This document shows positions 35,695 to 45,493 of a stretch of DNA of 64,000 nt, piece after piece. The notes under the pieces are model-generated. The model searched no databases, was not told the DNA's origin, and saw only the letters and a program-made list of their open reading frames with translations. The stretch is from Amycolatopsis acidicola (GTDB lineage Bacteria; Actinomycetota; Actinomycetes; Mycobacteriales; Pseudonocardiaceae): contig NZ_VMNW02000009.1 of assembly GCF_007713735.2 (NCBI RefSeq), positions 62,001-126,000 of the forward strand, in the 5' to 3' direction. A program made the position numbers and the translations under genes. Position 1 is the stretch's first letter. Every line of letters starts with the position of its first letter.

Positions 35695-36806
35695 GACCGC
35701 CGCGCAGTGGCCAGCAGGTCGGCGACCAGTTCCGACAGCAGCAGGGTCCGCCCCGGCAGTTCGCCGACCAGCACGTGCTCGGTTTCGGCGTGCGCGCCGC
35801 CGCCGACCGCGCCGAGCCCGTCGAGGGTCGGCGTGCCGATCCCGGCGGTCAGGTTGCCGTCGGACGCTCCGCCGACCGCCGCCGACGTCAGTGGCGCAAG
35901 GCCCAGCCGGGCCGCGATCCCCTGGGCGCGCTCGAACAACGCCCGCGAGGACCGTGCCTCCAGCGGCGGGCGGTTCGGACCACCGAGCACCTCCACCCCC
36001 GCACCCTCCACAGTGGATTCCAACGCGCGCATCTCCTTGTCCACCCTGTCCTGTTCGCCGGCGTCCCGGACGCGGACGTCCACCGCGAACTCCCCCGAAG
36101 CCGGCACCGTGTTCGTCGTGGTCCCGGCCGAGAGCAGGGTCGGAGTGACCGTGGTGCCGCGCGCCGCGTCCCCCAGGCGCGCGACCGCGAGGACCTGGTG
36201 CGCCAGCTCGATCGTCGCGTTGACGCCCCGCTCGGGTTCGAGCCCCGCGTGCGCCGCGCGCCCGGTCGCCTGAACTCGGTACAGGGACACACCTTTGCGC
36301 TCCGTCTTGAGCGCGCCGCCGTCCGCGGAGGCTTCGAGCACGAGCGCCGCGTCGCAGCCCGCAGCCTCGTCCTCGATGAGCTGCCGCGAGCTGGGTGAGC
36401 CGAGTTCTTCGTCGCCCGTGACGAGGATCGTGACACCCTCGCGATCGGTGAGCGCTGCGACGGCGTGGAACGCCATGACGAGCCCGGCCTTCATATCGAA
36501 ACACCCCGGCCCGCGTAGCACGCCATCGTCCACTGTGTACGGGTGCGTCGCGAGGGAACCCAAGGGCCACACGGTGTCGTGGTGCCCGAGCACCAGCACT
36601 CGCGCAGGACCGGAGCCGAACCGCCAGCGCAGATGCGTCCGTCCCGCCAGGACGATCCGTTCCGGCGGAACGCCGAGGTGCCGCGAGCCCACCCGTGCCA
36701 CGACGTCCGCGCTCGCCGCCACGGCCGCCAGATCCGACGACGGTGATTCGCAGGTGACCAGCCGCTCGATATCGGCGAGCAGCCCGGGCAGGGACGGTGC
36801 GGCCAC
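35691..36806 (-). CDS. M20-family metallopeptidase, probable N-succinyl-L-amino acid deacylase
   Basis: 371 residues from GTG 36806, one base after the previous stop. Metal ligands and catalytic residues are visible: GHHDTVWPLG, GPGCFDMKAG, the catalytic pair in TGDEELGSPSS and the late His in GGGAHAETE. It resembles carboxypeptidase G2/ArgE-type M20 enzymes. In this context, removing the N-succinyl group from the L-isomer would pull the racemization towards L-amino acids. Dipeptidase activity is an alternative. Confidence 0.85.
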   Translation of the reverse strand: MAAPSLPGLLADIERLVTCESPSSDLAAVAASADVVARVGSRHLGVPPERIVLAGRTHLRWRFGSGPARVLVLGHHDTVWPLGSLATHPYTVDDGVLRGPGCFDMKAGLVMAFHAVAALTDREGVTILVTGDEELGSPSSRQLIEDEAAGCDAALVLEASADGGALKTERKGVSLYRVQATGRAAHAGLEPERGVNATIELAHQVLAVARLGDAARGTTVTPTLLSAGTTTNTVPASGEFAVDVRVRDAGEQDRVDKEMRALESTVEGAGVEVLGGPNRPPLEARSSRALFERAQGIAARLGLAPLTSAAVGGASDGNLTAGIGTPTLDGLGAVGGGAHAETEHVLVGELPGRTLLLSELVADLLATARRS

Positions 36807-36807
36807 G

Positions 36808-39800
36808 TCACACCACCTTCGGCGTGGCGCGGACGCCGTGGTGCACGTACTGCTCGCCGGTCGGCAGGGAGTAGAACGTCACCGGCATCCAGTCCGCCAG
36901 CTGCGGAACCCAGACCACGAACAGGTTTTCCGACACCGCGACGAGTTCGTACTCCTCCACCGGGTCCGGGACGAGCTCCGCGAGCGGGCCGGTGACCGTG
37001 GTCCGCAGCTTCGGCTTGCCGTCGTCGGTGAACACCTCGATGCGGGTGCTCGCGCGCTCGTAGGTGCCCAGGTGCGGGCTGATGTCGACGGAAACCGGTT
37101 CGGCGGGCGGGGAAAGCGGGCGCGGAACGGCGACCTCGGCCAGCTCGGCGAAGATCTCCCGGTACAGATCTTCATACAGGCCACGGGAATTGCCGCCGTT
37201 GGTGAGCAGCGTGACGGCGAGCCCTTCGCTGGGCAGCAGGCGCAGGAACGCCGCCTGCCCGATGGTGTTGCCGTCGTGCCCGATGACGAGCCGGCCGTCC
37301 CAGTCGAGCCGGAACCAGCCGAGCCCCCACGACTGCGCGAGGCTGTGCTTGTCCGGCAGGTCGACCTGTTTCGCCGCCATCGCCGAGGCGCTCGCCTCGC
37401 TCAGCACGCGGGTCCCGTCCGCGGCGAGGCCGCCGGTGAGGTGCATCCGCGCGAACGCCAGCACGTCGGCGGGAGTCGAGTCGATCAGCCCGGCGGGCCC
37501 GGCCGAACGCGCGAGTGTCCACACGGGAGCCTTGACCGGCTCCGGCGCGCCCACATGTCCCACCGCCGCGCGGAACATCAGCGCTTCCTCGGGCAGCGTG
37601 ACCGTGTGGTCCAGGCCCAGTGGCGTGCACAGCCGCTCCCGCAACGCGGCGTCCCAGGTCTTGCCGGTGATCTTCTCGATCACCCTGCCCGCCAGGGAAA
37701 AACCGGAGTTGCAGTAGGACCAGGTGGCGCCGAGGGGATGGTTCTGCGCCACCTCGTCCAGGAGCGCGACGTACTTCTCCAGGCAGTCGTCGCCGCGCCC
37801 GGTGTCGGTGAACACGTCGCCGTCGATGCCGCTGGTGTGCGTGAGCAGGTGGCGCATCGTCACGCGCTTCGCCACGTCCGGCTCGGCCAGTGTCAGCTCC
37901 GGGAGCACGTCGGCCACCGGCGCGTCGAGGTCCAGCAGGCCCTCGTCGACGAGCTGCAGGACGACGGTCGTGGTCCAGACCTTCGAGATGGAGCCGATCT
38001 GGAACAGCGAGTCCGTGGTCGCCTCGACGCCGGTGTCCACATTGAGCACCCCGTGCGCGGCGTCCACGAGCTCGTCCTCGGTGCCCACGCGCAGGATTCC
38101 CAGCGCCGCGCCGGGAACGTGGTGTTTCCCGGCGAGGACGTCGAGGCGGTGCTGCCAGTGCGCGGCGTCCAGCGGGGGCCGGCGGCCGGGCGTGTACCGC
38201 TCGACCCAGTCCACGAGGCGGCGGTTGTAGTCGAGCCGGTGCGACGGGCGGCCGGTCAGGACGAACGCGTGCGGCCCCTCCGGATAGAGCACGAGCCGGG
38301 TCGGCACGCCTCGTGACCGCAGCGCCATGTGCCACTGCTGCGCCTGCCCGACCGGGCAGAGCAGGTCGCCGCCGCCGTGCAGGATCAGCGTCGGCGTCCG
38401 GACCTGGTCGACCTTCGCCAGTGGCGACATCTCCGCGTACTCCCCGGGGTTCGCCCACGGGAGCGCGCCGAGTTCGTGCGCCGCAAGGAAATGCCCCTCG
38501 TCGGAGGTGCCGGCCATGCTGGTGAGGTCGGTGACGACGCCTCCGGCGACGGCGGCGGCGAAGCGGCTGTCGCGGCTGGTGAGGAAGCACGTCATGAAGC
38601 CGCCGTAGCTGTAACCGGTGAGGGCGAGGCGCTCCGGGTCCGCGATGCCGTCGGCGACGAGTTCGTCCAGCGGCTCCAGGAAGTCCTGGGCGTCGGAGGT
38701 GCCCCAGCCGCCTTGCACCGCGGTGAAGAACTCCTCGCCGTAGCCGTCGCTGCCGCGCGGGTTCAGCAGCAGCACCGTCCAGCCGCGCCCGACGAGTTCC
38801 TGGTGGTAGAAGTGCATTTCGTCGGTGCTGCCCGTCCACGCGTTGTGCGGACCGCCGTGCACGTCGAGCAGCAGCGGCGAAGGCCCGGTCACCGCCGGGT
38901 CACGCAGCAGCCAGCCGTGCACCACGGTGCCGTCCGAGATCGTGAACTCCCGCTCCTGCGGCTGGAACAGCTCCAGCTCCGCGGGGCTGTGTCCGGTTAG
39001 GACGGTCTCGGTGCCCGTCTCCAGGTCGAGCACGGCGATCTCGCCGTAGGAGGCCGGCGTGGTGCGCACGACCGCGGCCGTGCTCCCCGCGACCGCCAGC
39101 CCGGCCACGGTCCACCCGGCGCCCGTGAGCAGGGGGCGCGGCGTGCCACCGTCGACGGGCACCGAGTAGAGGTGGGTGGCGCCGCGGTCGCGCACGCAGA
39201 ACAGCGCGCTGCGGCCCTCGTCGGCGAGCCGCGGCCACGCACCCGGGTACGCCGGACCGCCGGGCATCACGTTGCGGTCCAGCGGCGCGGCGAGGTTCAC
39301 GGGCTCGCCCCCGTCGAGCGGCACGCGCAGCAGCCCGGCGATCCCGTCCGGCCCGTCGGCGTGCCCGACGACGAGCAGCGCGGACCCGTCCGCCGTCCAG
39401 GTAACGGCCATGCCCACACCCGTCGCGAGGCCGGTTTCCTTCGGCTCCGCAAGAGGATCCGTCACATCGAGGACGTGCACGGGGACGCGCACGGCGAGGT
39501 CGCGGTCCGGGCTCGTCGCGGCGGCGAAGGCGAGCTTGGTGCCGTCCGGCGACCAGGCCGGGTCCCCGGCGTTCCAGTCGCCATCGGTGACCCGGCGGCA
39601 GTCACCACTCGCCACGTCCAGCACGTGCACGTGCGCCCGGATTCCGCGTAGCACACCGGATCCGTCCGCGTGGTAGTCGAGCCGGTCCGCCACGATGGGG
39701 GCGTGTCCGGCGGGCCCGCCGTCGAGGTCGGTAGCCGCCGTGAACGCGATCTTCGTCCCGTCCGGGCTCCACGCCGGTTTGCCCGCACCCAGCGGCAAGC

Positions 39801-40110
39801 TCGTCAGGCTCTCGGCCTCGCCGCCGTCCGTGGGCAGCAGCCAGATCTGCGGCGCGCCTTCCTTCGCGCGCAGGAAGGCGATGCGCGTGCCGTCAGGCGA
39901 GAACGCCGGGGCGCTGTCCGCGCGGCCGTGCGTCAGCGGGCGCGGTTTCCCCTCCCGGACGCCGACGCGCCACAGGCCGCGCACGTTCTCGTCCGCCTCG
40001 GCGTCACTCCCCCGCAGCACGTAGACCACGGTGTCGCCGGAGGGCGAGAGCGCGGGCTCCTCGGGGATCGTCAGGGCGGTCAGGTCCGTGATGCGCTGAC
40101 GTCGGGTCAC
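36808..40110 (-). CDS. Fusion of S9 prolyl-oligopeptidase-type peptidase and class C beta-lactamase-like domain
   Basis: 1100 residues from GTG 40110 with AAGGAG upstream. Residues 1-640 form an S9C-type acylaminoacyl peptidase: beta-propeller repeats with SPDGTRIAF and SPDGTKLAF, then a catalytic domain with Ser501 (GYSYGG), Asp582 (GGGDLL) and His614 (EGPHAF). From about 650 a complete class C beta-lactamase/D-aminopeptidase-like domain follows: Ser707-x-x-Lys710 (GSISK), Tyr799-x-Asn801 and a VIGHDGNT motif. The second half is a paralogue of the separate hydrolase at the operon start. No signal peptide, so cytoplasmic. It should cut imported peptides, perhaps at both L- and D-type bonds. 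I know of no described enzyme with this pairing. Confidence 0.88.
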   Translation of the reverse strand: MTRRQRITDLTALTIPEEPALSPSGDTVVYVLRGSDAEADENVRGLWRVGVREGKPRPLTHGRADSAPAFSPDGTRIAFLRAKEGAPQIWLLPTDGGEAESLTSLPLGAGKPAWSPDGTKIAFTAATDLDGGPAGHAPIVADRLDYHADGSGVLRGIRAHVHVLDVASGDCRRVTDGDWNAGDPAWSPDGTKLAFAAATSPDRDLAVRVPVHVLDVTDPLAEPKETGLATGVGMAVTWTADGSALLVVGHADGPDGIAGLLRVPLDGGEPVNLAAPLDRNVMPGGPAYPGAWPRLADEGRSALFCVRDRGATHLYSVPVDGGTPRPLLTGAGWTVAGLAVAGSTAAVVRTTPASYGEIAVLDLETGTETVLTGHSPAELELFQPQEREFTISDGTVVHGWLLRDPAVTGPSPLLLDVHGGPHNAWTGSTDEMHFYHQELVGRGWTVLLLNPRGSDGYGEEFFTAVQGGWGTSDAQDFLEPLDELVADGIADPERLALTGYSYGGFMTCFLTSRDSRFAAAVAGGVVTDLTSMAGTSDEGHFLAAHELGALPWANPGEYAEMSPLAKVDQVRTPTLILHGGGDLLCPVGQAQQWHMALRSRGVPTRLVLYPEGPHAFVLTGRPSHRLDYNRRLVDWVERYTPGRRPPLDAAHWQHRLDVLAGKHHVPGAALGILRVGTEDELVDAAHGVLNVDTGVEATTDSLFQIGSISKVWTTTVVLQLVDEGLLDLDAPVADVLPELTLAEPDVAKRVTMRHLLTHTSGIDGDVFTDTGRGDDCLEKYVALLDEVAQNHPLGATWSYCNSGFSLAGRVIEKITGKTWDAALRERLCTPLGLDHTVTLPEEALMFRAAVGHVGAPEPVKAPVWTLARSAGPAGLIDSTPADVLAFARMHLTGGLAADGTRVLSEASASAMAAKQVDLPDKHSLAQSWGLGWFRLDWDGRLVIGHDGNTIGQAAFLRLLPSEGLAVTLLTNGGNSRGLYEDLYREIFAELAEVAVPRPLSPPAEPVSVDISPHLGTYERASTRIEVFTDDGKPKLRTTVTGPLAELVPDPVEEYELVAVSENLFVVWVPQLADWMPVTFYSLPTGEQYVHHGVRATPKVV

Positions 40111-41048
40111 CGGCTTCTCCTTGTGTGCGCGAGGGTTGTGGATGCGGCGAAGTGGCAGGCCGTCTCGTGCCGGTGCCCTTCGGGGGACGGCTCGGTGTCC
40201 CGGCAGACGCCGCGGTCGCCGAGTACGAGCGGGCCGGCCGGGCAACGCGGGTGGAACCGGCAGCCGGACGGCGGATGGTGCGGGTCGGCGGGCTCGGCGT
40301 CGGCGACAGCGTCCACTTCGGACAGTGTCTCGGCGCCCGCCGCCGCGAGGAGTTCCCGGGTGTACGGGTGCTGCGGGTCGGTCAGGATCTCGTCCGCCGG
40401 GCCCTGTTCGACGATCCGGCCCAGGTACATCACCGCGAGGAAATCGCTGACGTAGCGGACCACGGCGAGGTCGTGCGAGATGAACAGCATCGACAGGCGC
40501 GTGCGGCGCTGCAGGTCCCGCACCAGGTTCAGCACCGTGCCCTGCACGGAGACGTCGAGCGCGGAGGTGATCTCGTCGGCGATGATCACCTCCGGCCGCG
40601 CGGCGAGCGCGCGGGCCAGCGCCACCCGCTGGCGTTGCCCGCCGGACAGCTGGGCGGGCAGCATCGCGGCGCGGTCCGCGGGGAGGCCGACCTGCTCCAG
40701 CAGCCGCCCGACTTCCCCGCCGCGGTCCTTGCTGCCCCGGGGAAACGCCTCCGCGATCGAGGCGCCGATCGTCATCCGCGGGTCCAGCGCGGAGTACGGG
40801 TCCTGGAACACCAGCTGCACCGGGCCGGGGCTGCGGACCGGGCTCCCGTCGGCCAGGATCCGGCCGCCGGTCACCGGGGCCAGGCCGACCGCGGCGCGCG
40901 CCAGCGTCGACTTCCCGGAGCCGGATTCGCCGACGAGGCCGACGATCGCGCCATCGGGCACCGTGAGGTCCACCCCGTCGACGGCGGTCAGCCCGCGCCG
41001 GCGCGTGCCGTAGCGGACGGAGACGCGTTCGAAACGCAGTTCGCTCAT
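40107..41048 (-). CDS. Oligopeptide ABC transporter ATPase (OppF/DppF-like)
   Basis: 313 residues from ATG 41048. Walker A GESGSGKST, signature LSGGQRQR, Walker B IIADEITSALD and switch His ISHDLAVV. The C-terminal oligopeptide-transporter extension has the conserved CRFHPRCP cluster with later cysteines. It pairs with the permease-ATPase fusion to power peptide uptake. It overlaps both neighbours by 4 nt. Confidence 0.93.
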   Translation of the reverse strand: MSELRFERVSVRYGTRRRGLTAVDGVDLTVPDGAIVGLVGESGSGKSTLARAAVGLAPVTGGRILADGSPVRSPGPVQLVFQDPYSALDPRMTIGASIAEAFPRGSKDRGGEVGRLLEQVGLPADRAAMLPAQLSGGQRQRVALARALAARPEVIIADEITSALDVSVQGTVLNLVRDLQRRTRLSMLFISHDLAVVRYVSDFLAVMYLGRIVEQGPADEILTDPQHPYTRELLAAAGAETLSEVDAVADAEPADPHHPPSGCRFHPRCPAGPLVLGDRGVCRDTEPSPEGHRHETACHFAASTTLAHTRRSR

Positions 41049-42919
41049 CGCGCCTCCCCTACCTGGAGCTGTTCCGGGACAAGGGCTTCCGCCGGATGCC
41101 AGCACGCGGTGCGGTGCCCGGCCGTATCGGCGACGAGCGGCGGGTCCTCGGCCGTGCACTGCGCGTCGGCGAACGGGCAACGCGGGGCGAAGGCGCAGCC
41201 TTCGGGCAGCTCCGCCGGGTCCGCGGGGCTGCCGGGTATGACGGCGAGAGGTTCGTCGCGGTCCGTCGTCAGGTCCGGCACCGCCGCGAGCAGCGCCCGC
41301 GTGTACGGGTGGCGGGCGTCCGACGTCAGCTCGGCGGCGGGCAGGTCCTCGACGATCCGGCCCGCGTACATCACCAGGACCCGGTCGCACAGCTGCCGGA
41401 TCACGCCCATGTCGTGGCTGATCAGCAAAATCGCCACGTCGTCCGCCTCGCGCACGTCGGCCAGCAGCCGCAGCACGCGCCGTTGCACGGTCACGTCCAG
41501 CGCGGTCGTCGGCTCGTCGGCGACGATCAGCGCGGGCGTGCCCATCAGCCCCATGCCGATCATCGCGCGCTGCCGCATCCCGCCCGAAAACTCGTGCGGC
41601 AGCTGGCGTGCCCGCCGCGCCGCACCGGGCAGCCGCACCGCGCGCAGCCTGTCCACGGCGCGCGCGAACGCCGCGCCGCGCGGCAGTCCTTGGTGGTAGC
41701 GCGCCACTTCGGCGAGCTGGGCGCCGACGCGCTGAGTGGGGTTGAACGAGGTCATCGGGTCCTGGAAGACCATCGCGAACGACGTGCCCAGCGTGCGGCG
41801 GTCCGCTTCGGGCAGCGGCTTCCCGAGGAACTCGAGCCGGTCGGCGTGCACCTGGCCAGGGTCCTCGATGAGCCGGGCGAGCGCGAGCGCCGTCACGCTC
41901 TTGCCGGATCCCGACTCGCCCACGACGCCGACGGATTCCCCGCGTCCGAGCGAGAAACTCACACCGCGCACCGGGTTCACCCCCGGGAACGTGACGCGCA
42001 GGCCCTCGACGGCCAGGACCGGGTGGCCGCCCGCCGATGGCGCCACATCGGCGGGCGGCGAAGCCGGAGCAAGCTCCGGCCGCCTGGGGGAACCGGCCGC
42101 CTGGCCGATCGTGGTCGCCACCGCCTCGCCGAAGAGGCTGAACGCCAGCCCGGCGACCACCACGGCGACGGCGGGCGCCAGCGCGCCGGCCGGGTGGATG
42201 TACAGGCCGTCGAGGCCGTCGCGAAGCAGGCGGCCCCAGTCGAAATCGGGCGACTGCACGCCCAGTCCCAGGAAGGACAGCCCGGCGAACGACAGCAGCG
42301 TACTGCCGGTGGTGATGGTCGCGTTGACCACCAGCGGTTCGGCCACGTTCGGCAGGATGTGCCTGCCCAGCAAGCGAAACCGCCGGACGCCGACGATCCG
42401 CGCGGCCGCCACGTAGTCCAGCGCCAGGACGCGGGCGACCAGCGTCCGGGTCAGGCGGGCGAAGGCGGGCGCGATGGCGAGGCCGATCGCGAGCACGCTG
42501 CCCCGCGCGCCGACGCCGAAGATCACCGCGAAGAACAACGCCAGCAGCAGCCCGGGAAACGCGACCGCGATGTCCACCACCGCCGACACGAACCGGCCCA
42601 GCCGCTTGCCCAGCAGCACCGCCGCCGTGCCGAGCAGCAGGCCCGCCACCACGCCGATCGCGGTCGCGGCCGCCGCCAGCTCGACCGACAGCCGGGTCGC
42701 GACGAGCACCCGGAAGAAGATGTCGCGGCCCAGGCTGTCAGTGCCCATCCAGTGCTCGGCCGACGGGCCGCGCAGGATCTGCGTCGTGTCGAGCGCGCTC
42801 GCCTTGTCCGACCACAGGATCGGCGCGAACACCGCGAGCAGCAGCACGAGCAGGACGACCGCCGCGGCCGCCGCGCCCAGCGGGCGGCGCAGCGTGGCCA
42901 GCCACTTCGACTTCCGCAC
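41045..42919 (-). CDS. Peptide ABC transporter permease-ATPase fusion (DppC-DppD)
   Basis: 624 residues. Residues 1-270 are a DppC-type permease (GTDSLGRDIFFRVL, then the EAA loop region near RIVGVRRFRLLGRHILPNV). A short linker leads to a DppD-type ATPase with Walker A GESGSGKSV, signature FSGGMRQRAM, Walker B IVADEPTTALD and the CAFAPRCPFADAQC cysteine cluster. Fusion of these two subunits is common in actinobacterial peptide importers. It sits 3 bp after the first permease gene. Confidence 0.93.
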   Translation of the reverse strand: MRKSKWLATLRRPLGAAAAAVVLLVLLLAVFAPILWSDKASALDTTQILRGPSAEHWMGTDSLGRDIFFRVLVATRLSVELAAAATAIGVVAGLLLGTAAVLLGKRLGRFVSAVVDIAVAFPGLLLALFFAVIFGVGARGSVLAIGLAIAPAFARLTRTLVARVLALDYVAAARIVGVRRFRLLGRHILPNVAEPLVVNATITTGSTLLSFAGLSFLGLGVQSPDFDWGRLLRDGLDGLYIHPAGALAPAVAVVVAGLAFSLFGEAVATTIGQAAGSPRRPELAPASPPADVAPSAGGHPVLAVEGLRVTFPGVNPVRGVSFSLGRGESVGVVGESGSGKSVTALALARLIEDPGQVHADRLEFLGKPLPEADRRTLGTSFAMVFQDPMTSFNPTQRVGAQLAEVARYHQGLPRGAAFARAVDRLRAVRLPGAARRARQLPHEFSGGMRQRAMIGMGLMGTPALIVADEPTTALDVTVQRRVLRLLADVREADDVAILLISHDMGVIRQLCDRVLVMYAGRIVEDLPAAELTSDARHPYTRALLAAVPDLTTDRDEPLAVIPGSPADPAELPEGCAFAPRCPFADAQCTAEDPPLVADTAGHRTACWHPAEALVPEQLQVGEAR

Positions 42920-42922
42920 GGC

Positions 42923-43900
42923 TCAGCTCTCCCTGATCGTCGAACGCGGGTCGAGTAGCGCGAGCGCCACGTCGACGGCGAGGTTCACCAGCAGCACGCC
43001 GAGCCCGTAGACCAGCACCACGCCTTGCACGAGCGGGTAGTCCTTGGCGAGGATCGACTGCACGATCGTGCTGCCCAGGCCCGGCCACGCGAACACGTTC
43101 TCCACCAGCACCGTGCCGGCCACCATCGCGCTCAGCAGCAACCCGCCCAGCGTCAGCGTCGCCGTGAGCGCGTTGGGCAGGGCGTGCCGCAGGTACACCC
43201 GCGGCGCTGGCAGGCGTTTCGCGCGGGCGGTGCGGATGTAATCCGCGCGTAGCACGGAAAGCAGCTCGACGCGGGTGATCCGGGCGAGGATCGCGGCCGG
43301 GCCCGCCGCGAGCGCCAGCACCGGCAGGACGTAGGACTCGGGCCCAGAGCGCCCGGCGACCGGGAACCAGCCCAGGCTCACCGCGAACACGAACACCAGC
43401 CCGATCGCGATCAGGAACTCCGGGACCGCCGCCAGCACCGCGCTCGTCGTGGTGAACGCCAGCTCGGCGTGCCGGTGGCGGCCGCCGCGGGTGAGCACCG
43501 CCATCGCCGTGCCGACCGGGACGGCGATGGCGACAGCCAGCAGGAACGCGTAGCCCGCGATCTCCAGCGTCGCCGGGAGCCGCTCGCCGATCACCTTCGC
43601 CACCGGCAGGCCGGATCCCAGCGAGGTGCCGAAGTTCCCGGTGAACAGGTCGCGGAAGTAGTGGAGATACTGCTGCCACAACGGATCGTCGAGCCCGAGC
43701 GCGGCGCGGCGCGCTTCGACGAGCTCGGGCGAAGCGGTAGGGCCCAGCGCCGCCCGCACCGGGTCGCCCGGGATCAGGTGGATCATGCCGAACGCGGCGG
43801 TCAGCAGCACCCACACCGAAACCAGCAGCCTGCCGCCGCGGCGCACCGCGAAGCGGAGCCAGACGTTGTCGCCCAGCGCCGCCACGCGGGTGCCGGTCAT
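42923..43900 (-). CDS. Peptide ABC transporter permease (DppB-like)
   Basis: 325 residues from ATG 43900 with GGAG at 8 nt (GTG 43909 is an alternative). About six transmembrane helices, the N-terminal IHLIPGDPVRAALG motif typical of DppB/OppB, and an EAA loop (TARAKRLPAPRVYLRHALPNAL). It forms the transmembrane channel with the permease half of the next gene product. Confidence 0.93.
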   Translation of the reverse strand: MTGTRVAALGDNVWLRFAVRRGGRLLVSVWVLLTAAFGMIHLIPGDPVRAALGPTASPELVEARRAALGLDDPLWQQYLHYFRDLFTGNFGTSLGSGLPVAKVIGERLPATLEIAGYAFLLAVAIAVPVGTAMAVLTRGGRHRHAELAFTTTSAVLAAVPEFLIAIGLVFVFAVSLGWFPVAGRSGPESYVLPVLALAAGPAAILARITRVELLSVLRADYIRTARAKRLPAPRVYLRHALPNALTATLTLGGLLLSAMVAGTVLVENVFAWPGLGSTIVQSILAKDYPLVQGVVLVYGLGVLLVNLAVDVALALLDPRSTIRES

Positions 43901-43919
43901 CGTGGTCACTCCGGGCACC

Positions 43920-45479
43920 TCAGCCGAGCATCCGGATGGTGCTGGGGTCGATGCTGCCCTGCGTCGTTTCCAGCGTGGCACCCTGGACGAACGTCGGGCG
44001 CACCGCGTTGACGAACGGCACCACGTCGAGGTTCTTGACCAGCGCCTGCTCCCCTTCGGCCCACTTGCCGCAGCCATCGGCCCCGGCGATCGCGCCCGCC
44101 TGCTGCACCGCCGCGTTGTACTCCGGGTTGTCGATCGCGGCGAAGTTGTTGCCGCCACTGCCGGAGAAGAACGGGACGAGTTGCGTCGGCAGGAAGACGC
44201 CGACCGGGACCAGCGCGGCCTCCCAGCTGCCCTGGGTCAGGACCTGCATGCTTTCGGTGTCGGTCATGCCCTTGACGGTCACCTGCGCGCCGATCGCGGA
44301 CCACCGCTGCTGCACCAGTTCCGCTGCCGCCTGCATCGTCGAGCCGAGGGTCGAGGGGTAGTAGAAGGTGAGCGCGAGCTTCTTGCCGTCCTTGACGCGC
44401 ACGCCGTCCGCGCCGGCGACCCAGCCCGCGGCATCCAATGTGGACTTCGCGGCGGCAGGGTCGGAAGCGGGCAGCAGACCGGAAATCGTGTTGCCGCCAC
44501 ACGGCCCGAGGCCCGGGGCGAGCAGGCTGTTCGCCTGTTTTCCGGTGCCGCTGGTGAGCACCTGGCCGAGCTGGTTGAGGTCGAGTGCCTGGGTCAGTGC
44601 CTTGCGCACGTCGGCGTCCGCGCCCGGTTCGCCCGCCCGCTGGTTGAACCACAGCTCGCCGAGTGGGGACTCGATGTCGCGTTCGGTCAGCCCCATGCCC
44701 TTGAGCCGCTGCTGGTCGGGGCCGACCACGGTGGCGGCGTTGACCTCCTTGGAGGTCAGGAGGTTCGCGGCGGTGGTCTCGTTGCCGACCACCTTGATGA
44801 CCACGGTGTCGGGCAGGCCGCGGGTGTCGGCCTTCCAGTCGCCCGGGCCCCACGCGTAGTCCTTGCGCCGGGTGAGCGTGTAGTGGTCACCGGCGACGAC
44901 GTCGGACACGGTGTACATGCCGGTGCCGTCCGAGCCCTGCTTGAGCAGGTTGCGGTCCTTCATTCCCTTGCCGCACACGATGAACAGCCCGCCGACGTCG
45001 CGCACCAGGAAGGAGTCCGGGGTGGAGCTGGTGACGGTCACCGTGCCGGTCGCGTCGTCGCCGGTGGCCTTCGCCCCGGGCATCACGTAGAGGCCGAGCG
45101 AGGCGGAGCCGTTCTCCTCGTCGCCGACGAAGTTGATGTTGTCGGCGACCTGCGACGCGGTCAGCGGCGTGCCGTCGGAGCACGTGATTCCCTTGCGCAG
45201 CGTGTACTTCGCGGTGGTGGTGTCGCCCTCCCACTTCTCCGCGAGCCCGGCTTCCATGTTCCCGCTGCCATCGATCGCGACGAGCGTGTCGTAGAGGAAC
45301 CGGTCGGCCTGGATCGTCACGCTCAACGCGGTGAAATGCGGATCGAGGCTGCCCGGGTCGCCACCCGAGACCAGCGTGAAGGTCCCGCCGTCGACCGTGC
45401 TCGCCCCCGAACCGCCCCCGCAGGCGGCGAGGGTCAGCGCCAGCGCGGCGGCGGCGGCCGTTTTCAGAGCGGACTTCAT
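43920..45479 (-). CDS. Peptide-binding lipoprotein (SBP family 5)
   Basis: 519 residues from ATG 45479, GGGAGG just upstream. The signal peptide ends in the lipobox LAAC. The mature protein has the family 5 pattern: SGGDPGSLDPHFTA near the start, YTLRKGITCSDGTPLTASQV, and a PLGELWFNQR segment. It captures oligopeptides outside the membrane for the importer encoded by the next three genes. Confidence 0.93.
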   Translation of the reverse strand: MKSALKTAAAAALALTLAACGGGSGASTVDGGTFTLVSGGDPGSLDPHFTALSVTIQADRFLYDTLVAIDGSGNMEAGLAEKWEGDTTTAKYTLRKGITCSDGTPLTASQVADNINFVGDEENGSASLGLYVMPGAKATGDDATGTVTVTSSTPDSFLVRDVGGLFIVCGKGMKDRNLLKQGSDGTGMYTVSDVVAGDHYTLTRRKDYAWGPGDWKADTRGLPDTVVIKVVGNETTAANLLTSKEVNAATVVGPDQQRLKGMGLTERDIESPLGELWFNQRAGEPGADADVRKALTQALDLNQLGQVLTSGTGKQANSLLAPGLGPCGGNTISGLLPASDPAAAKSTLDAAGWVAGADGVRVKDGKKLALTFYYPSTLGSTMQAAAELVQQRWSAIGAQVTVKGMTDTESMQVLTQGSWEAALVPVGVFLPTQLVPFFSGSGGNNFAAIDNPEYNAAVQQAGAIAGADGCGKWAEGEQALVKNLDVVPFVNAVRPTFVQGATLETTQGSIDPSTIRMLG

Positions 45480-45493
45480 TCTGCCTCCCGGCT

